Of a stretch of 64,000 nucleotides of DNA, positions 17,488 through 24,956 are shown piece after piece. Every line of letters starts with the position of its first letter. Positions within the stretch are counted from its first letter, which is position 1. The position numbers and the translations under genes are program-made. Source of the DNA: Paramesorhizobium deserti (GTDB lineage Bacteria > Pseudomonadota > Alphaproteobacteria > Rhizobiales > Rhizobiaceae). The stretch spans positions 1 to 64,000 of the forward strand of contig NZ_LNTU01000038.1 in NCBI RefSeq assembly GCF_001558695.1, written 5' to 3'. A model generated the notes under the pieces. The model made no database searches. It was not told the DNA's origin and saw only the letters and a program-made list of their open reading frames with translations.

Positions 17488-18162
17488 TTAAGATGGCAGG
17501 CTGCCGACTACGAACATATTGTTCTGATCATCGAAGTGTACGAGCTGCGTGACGCTGCCCGTGTTGAAATCGAGGATGAGCGGCGGTTGGGCTGTGATTT
17601 GGGATGTGCTGCGCTCGTGCTGACTTTGTGACTGGAAATCGGGGATGATTTGGCTTGGAATTGCCATGCCGAGCTGGACACCACCTAGTAAAGTCAACAT
17701 GATTTCATTGTTGATTTGAAAGCTGCCTTGACCATTATTCAACACCGAGGAAGCGGTTGTGATTGCAAGAGGTTGCAATTGTCCGTTGATGTTGAATCCT
17801 CTGGCTAATCCTGAGGTGATGGTGCTGTCGGAGCTGTTGGTAAGCTGAATGGTATCAGGTAGGCTGGTTGTACCGGTTTGATTGATAATACTGCCATCAA
17901 AGGTAAATGTCTGTCCGGATAATGCCGGCGCCTGAGAGTTGATCTGCAAAATTTCATAGGCTTGTAAGCCATATGACGATGTATAGACCGATATGGAATC
18001 GGTCCAGCTTATGTAGATAGTGCCCACTGCTGAGGTTAAAAGCGCCACAATTTGGTAATCCGCCGAATCTTGAGGCTGCAAAAGCGCCACGGACATTCCA
18101 GTATTCGATATGGTTTGAGACCCCGCCTGGTCAATTTGGATTTCGAGGGAAAAGTCAGTCAT
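17488..18162 (-). CDS. unrecognised beta-rich protein, paralogue of the gene at 18616
   Basis: 224 residues, rich in Ser, Thr, Gln and Asn, with alternating hydrophobic strands, no signal peptide and no membrane helix. It shares a scheme with the protein at 18616-19239: IYISWTDSISVYTSSY against ITWTEQYSVYSST, SGLARGFNINGQ against AGLVQGASVNGT, and the ending VHFDDQNNMFVVG against ITYNDQQNQFILS. The family is not one I can name. Base composition is more AT-rich than the neighbours, suggesting transfer. It is the last gene of a leftward cluster headed by an AraC regulator. The start has only a weak GGAT upstream. Confidence 0.6.
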   Translation of the reverse strand: MTDFSLEIQIDQAGSQTISNTGMSVALLQPQDSADYQIVALLTSAVGTIYISWTDSISVYTSSYGLQAYEILQINSQAPALSGQTFTFDGSIINQTGTTSLPDTIQLTNSSDSTITSGLARGFNINGQLQPLAITTASSVLNNGQGSFQINNEIMLTLLGGVQLGMAIPSQIIPDFQSQSQHERSTSQITAQPPLILDFNTGSVTQLVHFDDQNNMFVVGSLPS

Positions 18163-18288
18163 AGTCGCTATCCGGGACGAAGCGTTGGAAGTCGAGGTTT
18201 CGGGGGCATTTTCCGGTGGTGAATGCGTTTGCCCGAAATGCCAAACCGGTCATTCCGGACAAACGATTTTTCTATGCAAGCGTGGCTG

Positions 18289-18528
18289 CTACCAGCTTAT
18301 CGTCAAATTGTCCGGGCCGGGCGTGGCCGTAGTGTTTGTTACTGACACACTCTGGCCGTTGATGGGATAGACATCAGCAACGCCTATTGCCGCCACATGC
18401 GCAACGGCTGCTCCGCCATTGATCGAAATGGTGTAGGGCGTGGCCACACCAACTACGGTGAGGTTGTTTGTCACGGTGTTTGCACCAAGATTAGCAGTAT
18501 GCCCGCGTGGGATTACTTGATTTGGCAT
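18289..18528 (-). CDS. small unrecognised beta-rich protein
   Basis: 79 residues from the ATG at 18528 (MPNQVIPRGHTAN); a TTG ten codons earlier is possible but poorer. The whole protein alternates short hydrophobic strands with N, G and T turns and ends TATPGPDNLTISW. No signal peptide or known motif. It lies between the two paralogous beta-rich genes on the same strand, so it may be a third subunit or accessory. Composition is as AT-rich as its neighbours. Confidence 0.5.
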   Translation of the reverse strand: MPNQVIPRGHTANLGANTVTNNLTVVGVATPYTISINGGAAVAHVAAIGVADVYPINGQSVSVTNTTATPGPDNLTISW

Positions 18529-18615
18529 TGGATGTACTTTCTCGATGGAGTTTTGCAAAAAGAAACATCTGCGTCATTCAGGAGATATGATTTACTGAAC
18601 GACGCAGATTCGTTG

Positions 18616-19239
18616 CTAGCTCAGGATAAATTGGTTCTGCTGATCGTTATACGTGATGCCGGCAGTCGTATTCGTCGTATACTGTACGGTCAAAGCGTTG
18701 CCGGAGACCTGCGAAATGACGATGCCGTTGTTAGAATAGCTTGACGTAAACACCTGGATAGTTTCGATCGGGGTGAACAATGCCGTCTGATTATACAGCA
18801 CGCCAGCGGCGCATATGGGGGCGGAAACCGTCGTGCCGTTAACGCTGGCCCCTTGAACCAAACCGGCTGTGACCATTGCCGTCCCACTGATAATAAGACT
18901 CGGATCGTTATTGACGATCTGATACTGGGTTGGGCCAACGACCCCAGAAGCACCCGCGTCGAAATAACCGGCAGTGTTGAGGGTGTAGCTGCTGCCGCCA
19001 ATTGCAGTGGCTTCTGAGCTGGTCACAATCACTGCTCCTGACTGGGCGTTGGTTGTGGAGGAATAGACAGAATATTGTTCCGTCCATGTGATGCTGTTGG
19101 CCATTTGTGGTGTAAAGGTGATCCATGCGGTAGGCTTGCCACCTGCGGACTGCTTGACAATAGAAACGCTTTGGCCCGAGGCACTAAGTGCACTTAGTCC
19201 GGCTGCGTCAAACGTGATGTTTAGTTCGTAGCTTGGCAT
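18616..19239 (-). CDS. unrecognised beta-rich protein, first of the cassette
   Basis: 207 residues from the ATG at 19239, preceded by AGAGGA at good spacing. It starts MPSYELNITFDAAGLSALS without signal peptide and is rich in Ser, Thr, Ala and Val in an all-beta pattern, with one Cys near residue 157. Conserved points with the paralogue at 17488 are W-T-E/D in the WITFTPQ/ITWTEQYSVY region and the C-terminal D-Q-Q/N-N-x-F. I know no function. Similar cytosolic all-beta proteins can be lectins or pore-formers, but nothing here proves that. Confidence 0.65.
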   Translation of the reverse strand: MPSYELNITFDAAGLSALSASGQSVSIVKQSAGGKPTAWITFTPQMANSITWTEQYSVYSSTTNAQSGAVIVTSSEATAIGGSSYTLNTAGYFDAGASGVVGPTQYQIVNNDPSLIISGTAMVTAGLVQGASVNGTTVSAPICAAGVLYNQTALFTPIETIQVFTSSYSNNGIVISQVSGNALTVQYTTNTTAGITYNDQQNQFILS

Positions 19240-19240
19240 T

Positions 19241-19432
19241 TTACGTTCCTCTACGGGCACCCAACGGCGGCACCCCTGCGTGTTGATCGGGTTTGGTTCG
19301 ATGAGGCTTTTCGTCAAGATTCCGGCCAATTACATTTGTGATCTCATGCAATGTATGGATTTGCGCTTTCAGAAAGACAACCTCGAGTACATGGTACTCG
19401 GATGAACATTTATGTTCTTCTGCGCCATTCAC
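19241..19432 (-). CDS. possible 63-residue linker gene
   Basis: A GTG-started frame opens a few bases after the AraC stop and ends with TAA one base before the ATG of the first beta-rich gene. It contains a coiled-coil-like stretch (HVLEVVFLKAQIHTLHEITNVIG, here split: residues 15-25 and 26-37). The tight fit between two genes argues for a real coupled frame. The weak start and a 17-bp palindrome inside it argue for leader DNA instead. Confidence 0.35.
   Translation of the reverse strand: MNGAEEHKCSSEYHVLEVVFLKAQIHTLHEITNVIGRNLDEKPHRTKPDQHAGVPPLGARRGT
19384..19400. promoter_or_regulatory. 17-bp palindrome before the beta-rich cassette
   Basis: CGAGTAC-ATG-GTACTCG is a perfect inverted repeat 145 bases upstream of the first beta-rich gene and just after the AraC gene. 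A regulatory site is plausible; AraC proteins usually prefer direct repeats, so another regulator may use it. Confidence 0.4.
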
Positions 19433-19433
19433 A

Positions 19434-20189
19434 TTAACTTCTGCGAGGTTCAGTCTTTCTGTAATGATGGGGTGTCATGCCGAAATGTCGCCGGAAAGCC
19501 GTCGCGAAGTTGCTAGGCAAATCATAGCCGAAATCTGCTGCGATCACGCTGACGGGTGTATTTGTTAGTCTCAATTGACGCGCAGCGCCCTCCAGGCGCA
19601 CCTTCCGTTGCCACGCCGAGGGCGGCAGGCCCATTTCCCGTTTGAACATCGCGTTCAGTGTGTTGTGATTGGTGTTAAACATCTGCGCCAGCGCCCGTAC
19701 TGAAGTATCTTCAGCAATATTGCCGACCATGTAGGCACAGCATCTCTCTACCAAGGCGACACGCGAGTACCGATATTGTGGGTCTTTAAGCGACTGGGCC
19801 CGACATTGTGCCAAAATGCGCGCATACAGTTCCGATGCTAAAACTGGCCAGCTTAAGTAGTCCGCAAATCCAATCATGAATGCGTCGTGCCGATTACTGG
19901 GCTCAGGCTCAATGAGCGCGATGTTGGAATAGGCAGCGCTGAATTGCGGAAGGTGAGCGTTGTTGAGATCGGGAAAGTGGCGTCGGCAGTCGAAAATGAC
20001 GATCTGCTTGTCCGCTACCTCGCTGTCAGGCTTGGTCTCAACAATATCGAGCTTTGTCGTGCTACGGATATTATGACGTAGTAGCTCATCGAGACCCATA
20101 TCCTCTGACTGGACCATGAGTTGAAAGGTTTCTAGCCCGCGATGGGTCGTCGTGCGAAAGAAAGCGATATGACGAACAACGCCCCCCAA
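19434..20189 (-). CDS. AraC-family transcriptional regulator
   Basis: 251 residues. The C-terminal double helix-turn-helix (about 150-248) is clear: TSVRALAQMFNTNHNTLNAMFKREMGLPPSAWQRKVRLEGAARQL and the second motif with FGYDLPSNFATAFRRHFGMTPHHYR. The N-terminal 130 residues (VIFDCRRHFPDLNN, IGFADYLSWPVLASELYARIL) resemble a degenerate receiver-like fold rather than a cupin. The frame begins with TTG right after a stop, beside a six-G run, so the natural start may have been lost by a frameshift or lie at a weak codon. It precedes the beta-rich cassette on the same strand and is its likely regulator. Confidence 0.75.
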   Translation of the reverse strand: MGGVVRHIAFFRTTTHRGLETFQLMVQSEDMGLDELLRHNIRSTTKLDIVETKPDSEVADKQIVIFDCRRHFPDLNNAHLPQFSAAYSNIALIEPEPSNRHDAFMIGFADYLSWPVLASELYARILAQCRAQSLKDPQYRYSRVALVERCCAYMVGNIAEDTSVRALAQMFNTNHNTLNAMFKREMGLPPSAWQRKVRLEGAARQLRLTNTPVSVIAADFGYDLPSNFATAFRRHFGMTPHHYRKTEPRRS

Positions 20190-20322
20190 TATCTACAAAT
20201 TCCCATGCCGAGTGCAGGTTTTCTATAGAGCAACTTAGGGTTAAGGTAGTTGCCTGAGAGGTTAGATTCTTTTGCGCCTAGCATCTTAAATTTTGCGGGA
20301 TTCATCTTCTCGGCAATCATAG

Positions 20323-20462
20323 GATCGTCTCGATGCACTGGCCCGTGCGCTCCAGGAATTGGGAGGCCTTATCAAGACGCTTTCTCTGCTGCGCTTCATC
20401 GACGACGAGCACTGTCGCCGGCGCATCCTTATCCAACTCAACCGCGGCGAAAGCCGCCACAG
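20323..20462 (+). pseudogene. Tn3-family transposase fragment
   Basis: A 46-codon stretch reads LARALQELGGLIKTLSLLRFIDDE and RRRILIQLNRGESRH, the conserved C-terminal part of Tn3-family TnpA. It has no start and the match ends after RGESRH. It is a scar of a former Tn3-type transposon. Confidence 0.7.
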
Positions 20463-20601
20463 GCTACCTCCTGCGCCGCGCTGTCGTCCGCTCCGGCGAG
20501 ATTTTCGACGACAAAACACTGTTGAGCTGGGTGAAGGACACCACCTCAGTCGTCTCCGATCTTTTGCCAGGGCCAGGCGATCGCCGGAAACGCCTTCGCC
20601 G

Positions 20602-21084
20602 CTACGGTGACGCTCGTTGCACCTGATCGGGTGGCGCCCCGCCTTTATGAAAACGGTTGGTCCCGACGCAGGCCTTCATGTCCGCGCGCCGGAACCAAAT
20701 GGCGCGTCCGCATCTGAGCGGCGGATTGCCAGCGGTGAAGACGATCTGTTCATCGCTGCGCATGCGCAGCACCTCATGCGGCATGATCAGCGGCCGACGG
20801 CTGAGCTGCCTCGATCGCGATCGTGATAATTCTTTCATCCCCGTGGGATGGTTCGTCTGATCCACCTCGACCGTGGTGTCGCCGCAGCGCTTCGAAATGT
20901 AATCGGCCGTGTCCGGATCGTTGATCGCGGCAAACGAGATCCACGATGCGGATTCGAGCCATTTGCTCGTCGCGTCACGACCGCCATAGGCTTCGCGCAT
21001 CTGGCCGATCGGCTGGAAGATCATGGTGAGCGCGATGCCGTATTTCTGGCCGGCGTCGCGAGCGGTTTCAAGGATGCGCAGATA
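20602..21084 (-). pseudogene. TraG/VirD4 coupling protein, C-terminal fragment
   Basis: About 160 residues match the C-terminal part of the type IV secretion coupling ATPase used in conjugation: YLRILETARDAGQKYGIALTM, ASWISFAAINDPDTADYISKRCG, RPLIMPHEVLRMRSDEQI and PLRCGRAIWFRRADMKAC. The Walker A and B regions and membrane anchor are absent. The upstream codons (to 21192) come from other DNA. It shows that a conjugative Ti/symbiotic-type transfer region once lay here. Confidence 0.85.
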
Positions 21085-21085
21085 T

Positions 21086-21234
21086 GTGACGCCCAAGCAC
21101 TTCCTGTCGGCGTTCGGCATGGAAACCCTGCGGGGTTTGCCGGACATCGAGGCGCTGGAGGATGCGGGATTGCTGAGCAGAGCTGCGTGCAAGAGGTGCC
21201 GCTTTCAGCCGAGGCGGAGAGCGAGGAGGAATAA
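21086..21234 (+). pseudogene. ScpB-like C-terminal fragment
   Basis: Reading VTPKHFLSAFGMETLRGLPDI and EALEDAGLLS, then after a frame change VPLSAEAESEEE with a stop, this resembles the C-terminus of the chromosome-segregation protein ScpB of Rhizobiales. It abuts the TraG fragment on the opposite strand with no gap. The identification is from a short stretch and is tentative. Confidence 0.45.
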
Positions 21235-21296
21235 GGTTGCTGCCAAGGGTTTGCGAGGGTATTTGGGTTGTCGCGCTCTGTGTGGGCCTCGTCCGA

Positions 21297-21851
21297 TCAC
21301 TTCAGCCCGGCGATGTTCCGGTGAAGCACGTCTGAAAACTTCTTCAACCCGCCTTGCTGAAGTGCGTCCACGAACGCCTCAACCGATGGCATCGTCTTGC
21401 GAAGATTGTGTCGCGCACGTTTGACGCTCGAGACCAGTGCGCCGGGAAACGCCGCATGGAGATCGATCAGGAAATCATCCGGCGACTGGCTGGTTACGCC
21501 GTAAGGCATGAGATCTCGTGCTGGAAAATCCTTGAGGTTCCAGGTGACGATGACTGAAGCTTTCCCGGCGATGGCGGCTGCGAGCACATGCCGATCGTCA
21601 GAATCCGGTAGTTTGAGATCGGCGACCAACGGACGATAATCCGCCACCTCCGCTTCCGGTAAGACAGCCTTCATCCTGTCACGCGTGGCCTCAAGGCGTT
21701 CTATTGGCAAGCCAGTCGTGTTGGCGGCAAGATTGCGCATCCACTCATCATGGATGTCGTCGGTCCAGCGCGCCTCGACGAGGCCGTCGAAGGCGCACTG
21801 GATCAGGACGTTGCGCGGATGGAAGGGATAGACGGACGGTTTAGAGGCCAT
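21297..21851 (-). pseudogene. PIN-domain toxin lacking its N-terminal catalytic strand
   Basis: 184 residues. The body is a PIN RNase: YPFHPRNVLIQCAFDGLVEARWTDDIHDEW, then DSDDRHVLAAAIAGKASVIVTWNLKDFP with two acidic residues and the TWNLKDF element. Normal members begin with a strand carrying the first Asp just before YPF; here it is replaced by MASKPSV. The frame is otherwise open, and the start overlaps the end of an antitoxin-like frame by 11 bases. Missing the first metal ligand should make it inactive. Confidence 0.65.
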
Positions 21852-21975
21852 GTGTCTGGATGAGGACCTCTGTGTCCTCAGTAAGCGCTTCCATCGCGGC
21901 CTGATGGGTGTCGAGCTTGGATTTCAGTGCGAGCACGTCCTTCAGCAAGGCGCGGCGGTGTTTGCCGACGGCGGC
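21841..21975 (-). pseudogene. antitoxin C-terminal fragment paired with the PIN gene
   Basis: A frame reads GKHRRALLKDVLALKSKLDT then HQAAMEALTEDTEVLIQTHGL and a TAA, overlapping the PIN start. Such tails belong to DNA-binding antitoxins preceding this type of PIN toxin. Its N-terminal DNA-binding part is absent upstream, where other sequence begins. Confidence 0.45.
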
Positions 21976-22393
21976 GAAACACGATACTTCTACGAAGATC
22001 GGTTTGGTACTTCATGGCTACTTGCGAGACAGGGCGATGGTTCGTTCATCGATCCCCTGAATGGAAGGCAATTCTGGCCCATCAGTCTGAATTCATCATT
22101 GTCCCGCATTGCCGCCGACCTATGTGAGGCGACTACTGAGATATATTCAAGGGATAAGGACCACCCCTTTGCAGGAGCAATCATCCAGAAATGGCGGTCC
22201 TCCTCATTTTCTGGGCGCGGCTCCAAAATGTTCCACCGGCGAAGCTAGCGGACAGGCCGGGGGAACAGCCAATTACGACATGAACATGCATCGTGCTATG
22301 GAAAGAAGGCTCCGGCGGAAACTTGGCACCCTTCGCATTCGGGCTTGATTGGGAGATTGCCTCTTTCGTTCCTGCCCATGCACCGCAGACCTT
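21976..22393. other. stretch without a supported gene
   Basis: A rightward frame through this stretch (to 22248) reads TRYFYEDRFGTSWLLARQGD and GSFIDPLNGRQFWPISLNSS, which looks protein-like, but it has no credible start and I recognise no family. It may be another gene fragment. Nothing else is visible. Confidence 0.4.
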
Positions 22394-22442
22394 GCCTAAG
22401 ACCCGTCGCTAGCTAGCGACGACGTTAAGGACAGTCTTAGGC
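22394..22442. repeat. nested palindromes
   Basis: Outer arms GCCTAAGAC (22394-22402) and GTCTTAGGC (22434-22442) enclose a perfect 18-bp palindrome CGTCGCTAGCTAGCGACG (22404-22421). It lies in a stretch without genes, between the PIN and RES remnants. It could be a recombination or transposon-end structure or a cruciform; there is no T-run for a terminator. Confidence 0.7.
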
Positions 22443-22612
22443 CATCACCGCGCCATCCAGCAAATAGTACCAACCGCGTGGTTACGGAGGCGCCACGACG
22501 TCGGCGGTAGTTGATTGCGAATTTGGGGAGCCGCAATGCTACTACATGTGCGATGTGGCTATGGAAAGGCATCGGTAGCGTAGAGAGGGAGGCACGCAAT
22601 CCTCAAAGGGTC

Positions 22613-22644
22613 TTGATGTGCGCAAAAATGTGCATATATTGTGC
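22613..22644 (+). promoter_or_regulatory. promoter of the Xre-RES module with GTGC boxes
   Basis: TTGATG (22613-22618) and TATATT (22635-22640) are separated by 16 bases. Three GTGC boxes (22618, 22630, 22641) repeat at 11-12 base spacing across it, on one face of the helix, so they are a candidate binding site for the Xre-type antitoxin. Confidence 0.5.
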
Positions 22645-22667
22645 TTTTAGATGAGTGGAGATTAGTT

Positions 22668-23057
22668 ATGGCGCAGGCTCAGGTAGCACATTCCTACGCA
22701 GTTGTTTCCGGCTTTGTCGATAGCCTTCAGGAACCGCGCACGCCCTATATCTCGCCGTCCCGCCTCTCGAAGGCGCTCGGCGTTAAAGTCGCGAATCTTG
22801 CAGAATTGACCGGCGTTCATCGCAACACTCTGCGCAATCCCTCTTCAGAACGGCTGCAGGGCAGGATGCGGGAAATGATAAAGGCCATCTCTGCAGTGGC
22901 CGAACTGACGGGCGATCTTCAGAAGGCAATCTATTGGTATCGGAACGAACCGATTGCCGATTATGGTCATCGCACGGCCGCAGAGCTCGTTGCCGATGGT
23001 GAGATCGAGGCTGTCCTTGCGTATATCCGGGACTTGGAGAATGGAGCGCGCGGGTGA
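22668..23057 (+). CDS. Xre/MbcA/ParS-type antitoxin
   Basis: 129 residues from the ATG at 22668. The N-terminal part (about 30-75) is an Xre-like helix-turn-helix (ISPSRLSKALGVKVANLAELTGVHRNTLRN). The C-terminal part (about 80-129) is the toxin-binding domain with AIYWYRNEPIADYGHRTAAELVADGEIEAVLAYI, diagnostic of partners of RES toxins. It should bind the RES toxin and repress the promoter. The toxin start overlaps its stop (GTGA). This gene is intact although the toxin is not. Confidence 0.9.
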   Translation: MAQAQVAHSYAVVSGFVDSLQEPRTPYISPSRLSKALGVKVANLAELTGVHRNTLRNPSSERLQGRMREMIKAISAVAELTGDLQKAIYWYRNEPIADYGHRTAAELVADGEIEAVLAYIRDLENGARG

Positions 23058-23581
23058 AGATCACTCGCATCGGTCCACACGAGGTTTTTCACCGTTATCT
23101 GACACCGAAATGGGCATTTCTTCCTATCAGTGGAGCTGGCGCTGCCGTCGATGGCGGCCGTTTCAATCGTCCCGGCGTGGAGGCTCTTTATCTTTCCGTG
23201 GCGCCCCAGACCGCACTTTAGGAATATCGGCAGGGTGCCAGCATCACGCCGCCGGCTACGCTTGCCGCCTACAAGATCACGCTAAGCGAGGTTGCTGACC
23301 TGTCGGAGGGCTTCGATCCGCTTTATTGGGATGCGGCTTGGGCTCAGTGGCACTGCGCATGGCGGAAGATCGCCCGCATCGACAAGAAAGTGCCTCCCTC
23401 CTGGAAGCTGGCCGACGAGGTTATCTCAGCCGGCTTTCGCGGACTTCTCTTCCCGTCGCTACGCCACGCTGGCGGAACCAATCTGGTGATTTTCACTGCC
23501 AACCTCGTTGCGGGCGATGAAGTATATGTTCACGATCCAGATAACCGGTTGCCGCGCGATCAATCGTCTTGGCTGCGGTAG
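23054..23581 (+). pseudogene. RES-domain toxin with a nonsense codon
   Basis: 175 codons from GTG at 23054. RES features are visible: early Arg and FHRYLTPKWA, GGRFNRPGVEALYLS, and GFRGLLFPSLRHAGGTNLVIF. RES toxins degrade NAD+ and stall growth. Codon 56 is TAG (23219-23221), directly after QTAL, and the rest of the protein continues in the same frame to the normal end. A 55-residue product would lack most of the active site, so the toxin is disarmed unless the stop is read through. Confidence 0.88.
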
Positions 23582-23659
23582 CAGCACATTTTCAACAGAC
23601 TGCCGTGTCGCGGGGATCCGCTCCAGCAGAGCCGGTCAATGACGGAGATCGCGGAGCCA

Positions 23660-24133
23660 TCAGTTTGGTATCAGATACCGAGGATTCACCCATCCCTCGT
23701 AGCCTGAATCCTTCACTCGGATATGCACCCATCCGGCTTCCGTCCCAATGATTACAACCGACACCCGGCGTTGGTGCAGCGATCGCAGTGTAAGCGGATC
23801 TCTGTCTTTGATGCCTTTGCTACTCTGTAGCTTGTCTGTAGGAACAGAATTCGGGCGTGCATATTCCAGCATTCGATTGAGAACGGCGCAGCCGATGGCG
23901 ACCTCTGTCTGCTGAGCGCCGAATGAGCGTGCCCGCAGCCGGCGGCCGATGATCGATTTGTACCGACCGATCGCGGTCTCGACCAGCGATCGCTTGCCAT
24001 ATCCTGTAGCGACTTGCCACTTCAACCGGCCATCGGCGTTTATCGCCCCATGTAGGTGCTCGTCCAAGCGGTGTGGATGACCGCGATTGACGCGCCGCAG
24101 CCAGGGCAACGTCGGCCATCCGGCTGCAGGCAA
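23660..24133 (-). pseudogene. IS5-type transposase C-terminus fused to an SH3-like end
   Basis: The first 100 residues of this open frame match the C-terminus of an IS5-family transposase: LKWQVATGYGKRSLVET, AIGRYKSIIGRRLRARSF, AAIGCAVLNRML-like and ARPNSV. The frame then runs on into VSVVIIGTEAGWVHIRVKDS and GYEGWVNPRYL, the pattern of a bacterial SH3 domain. No start or first catalytic residues remain. It seems a chance chimera of two broken genes, though uninterrupted over 157 codons. Confidence 0.65.
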
Positions 24134-24154
24134 TGCCTGCAGCCTTTGTGAAAT

Positions 24155-24460
24155 CTAAATTCCCGATCCGTCGAGTTCCTCTTCATCCTTGCCCTCCCAC
24201 GCGGAGGGTAAGGTCAACTGATCGAGATTGGCTGCCGGCATGGGCATCCAGCATTTCAGTTCCGGTTCAGCGTATGCGATAATCCGGCCCGGCACGGAAT
24301 CAGAAGAGCGCCAGGCTTCTCCACCGAATCGATCACCCCTTGACCAGTACACGAGATCAACGGCTCCCGGTCCCTGTTCGGATGGACGGATAGTAACGAG
24401 GATGCGACTGCCGTCCCTCGGTGCGGATCGCATATGTCTCCAGCGATCTGGCTCTTCCAT
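24155..24460 (-). CDS. small conserved hypothetical protein
   Basis: 101 residues, starting MEEPDRWRHMRSAPRDGSRILVTI, with WxxM.TAPRDG near the N-terminus and PELKCWMPMP near residue 70. Small proteins with this W...APRDG...W pattern are frequent in rhizobial genomes and phages, without known function. No signal peptide or membrane segment. It appears intact between two damaged genes. Confidence 0.6.
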   Translation of the reverse strand: MEEPDRWRHMRSAPRDGSRILVTIRPSEQGPGAVDLVYWSRGDRFGGEAWRSSDSVPGRIIAYAEPELKCWMPMPAANLDQLTLPSAWEGKDEEELDGSGI

Positions 24461-24713
24461 TGTTGCCTCCGTCTTAACGAATGGCGAGTGTCACCTCGCA
24501 AGCGTAAGCAGTCAACGCCTACTCTCAGCGGGGAGGCTCAGCACTGCAATACCTGCTATTGAGGGAAGAGTGCTTGTCTGTCTTCGGCCGCAAATCGGTC
24601 ACGCCAGCCAACCCAAGTTTGCACCTTGCTGATAATCTGTCACAGAGCGGAAATAATGAATAAGCGGGTCGTGGGTTCATATCCTTCAACTGCAAAGGAT
24701 TGTGGAAATGCGG
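24461..24713. other. stretch without a supported gene
   Basis: I see no credible coding frame, RNA gene or strong repeat between the hypothetical gene and the direct repeats at 24714. Confidence 0.5.
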
Positions 24714-24803
24714 ATTCCGACGTGAAGCCGGACGCGGTTCCGATCAATTACCGGACACCATTCCGACATGAAGTCGGACAGGATTCCGATTAATTGCCGG
24801 ACA
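24714..24803. repeat. two 44-bp imperfect direct repeats
   Basis: Units 24714-24757 and 24760-24803 share ATTCCGAC.TGAAG.CGGAC, GTTCCGAT/ATTCCGAT and AATT.CCGGACA, matching at most positions, with period 46. Read leftward each unit starts TGTCCGG. Repeated terminal sequences of this kind are known at the ends of IS21-family elements, so this may be an orphan element end. Confidence 0.55.
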
Positions 24804-24956
24804 GCCTTATCGCGGTGGAATAGCAAATCGTCGGTTCTTATCCCTTCCCTTCGTCCTGAGGACGTGCGGGCACGTCCTTCGGATCAAAGGAAGAAGGCTT
24901 CGCCCACAGCGGGTTTTCAAGTCCCGACCAAACGGGAAAATCAGGAGATTGAAGCC

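Noticed and set aside
24714-24803. CRISPR-like array
   Set aside because: Only two units with a 2-base gap and no spacers; more like element-end repeats. No CRISPR array or cas gene elsewhere.
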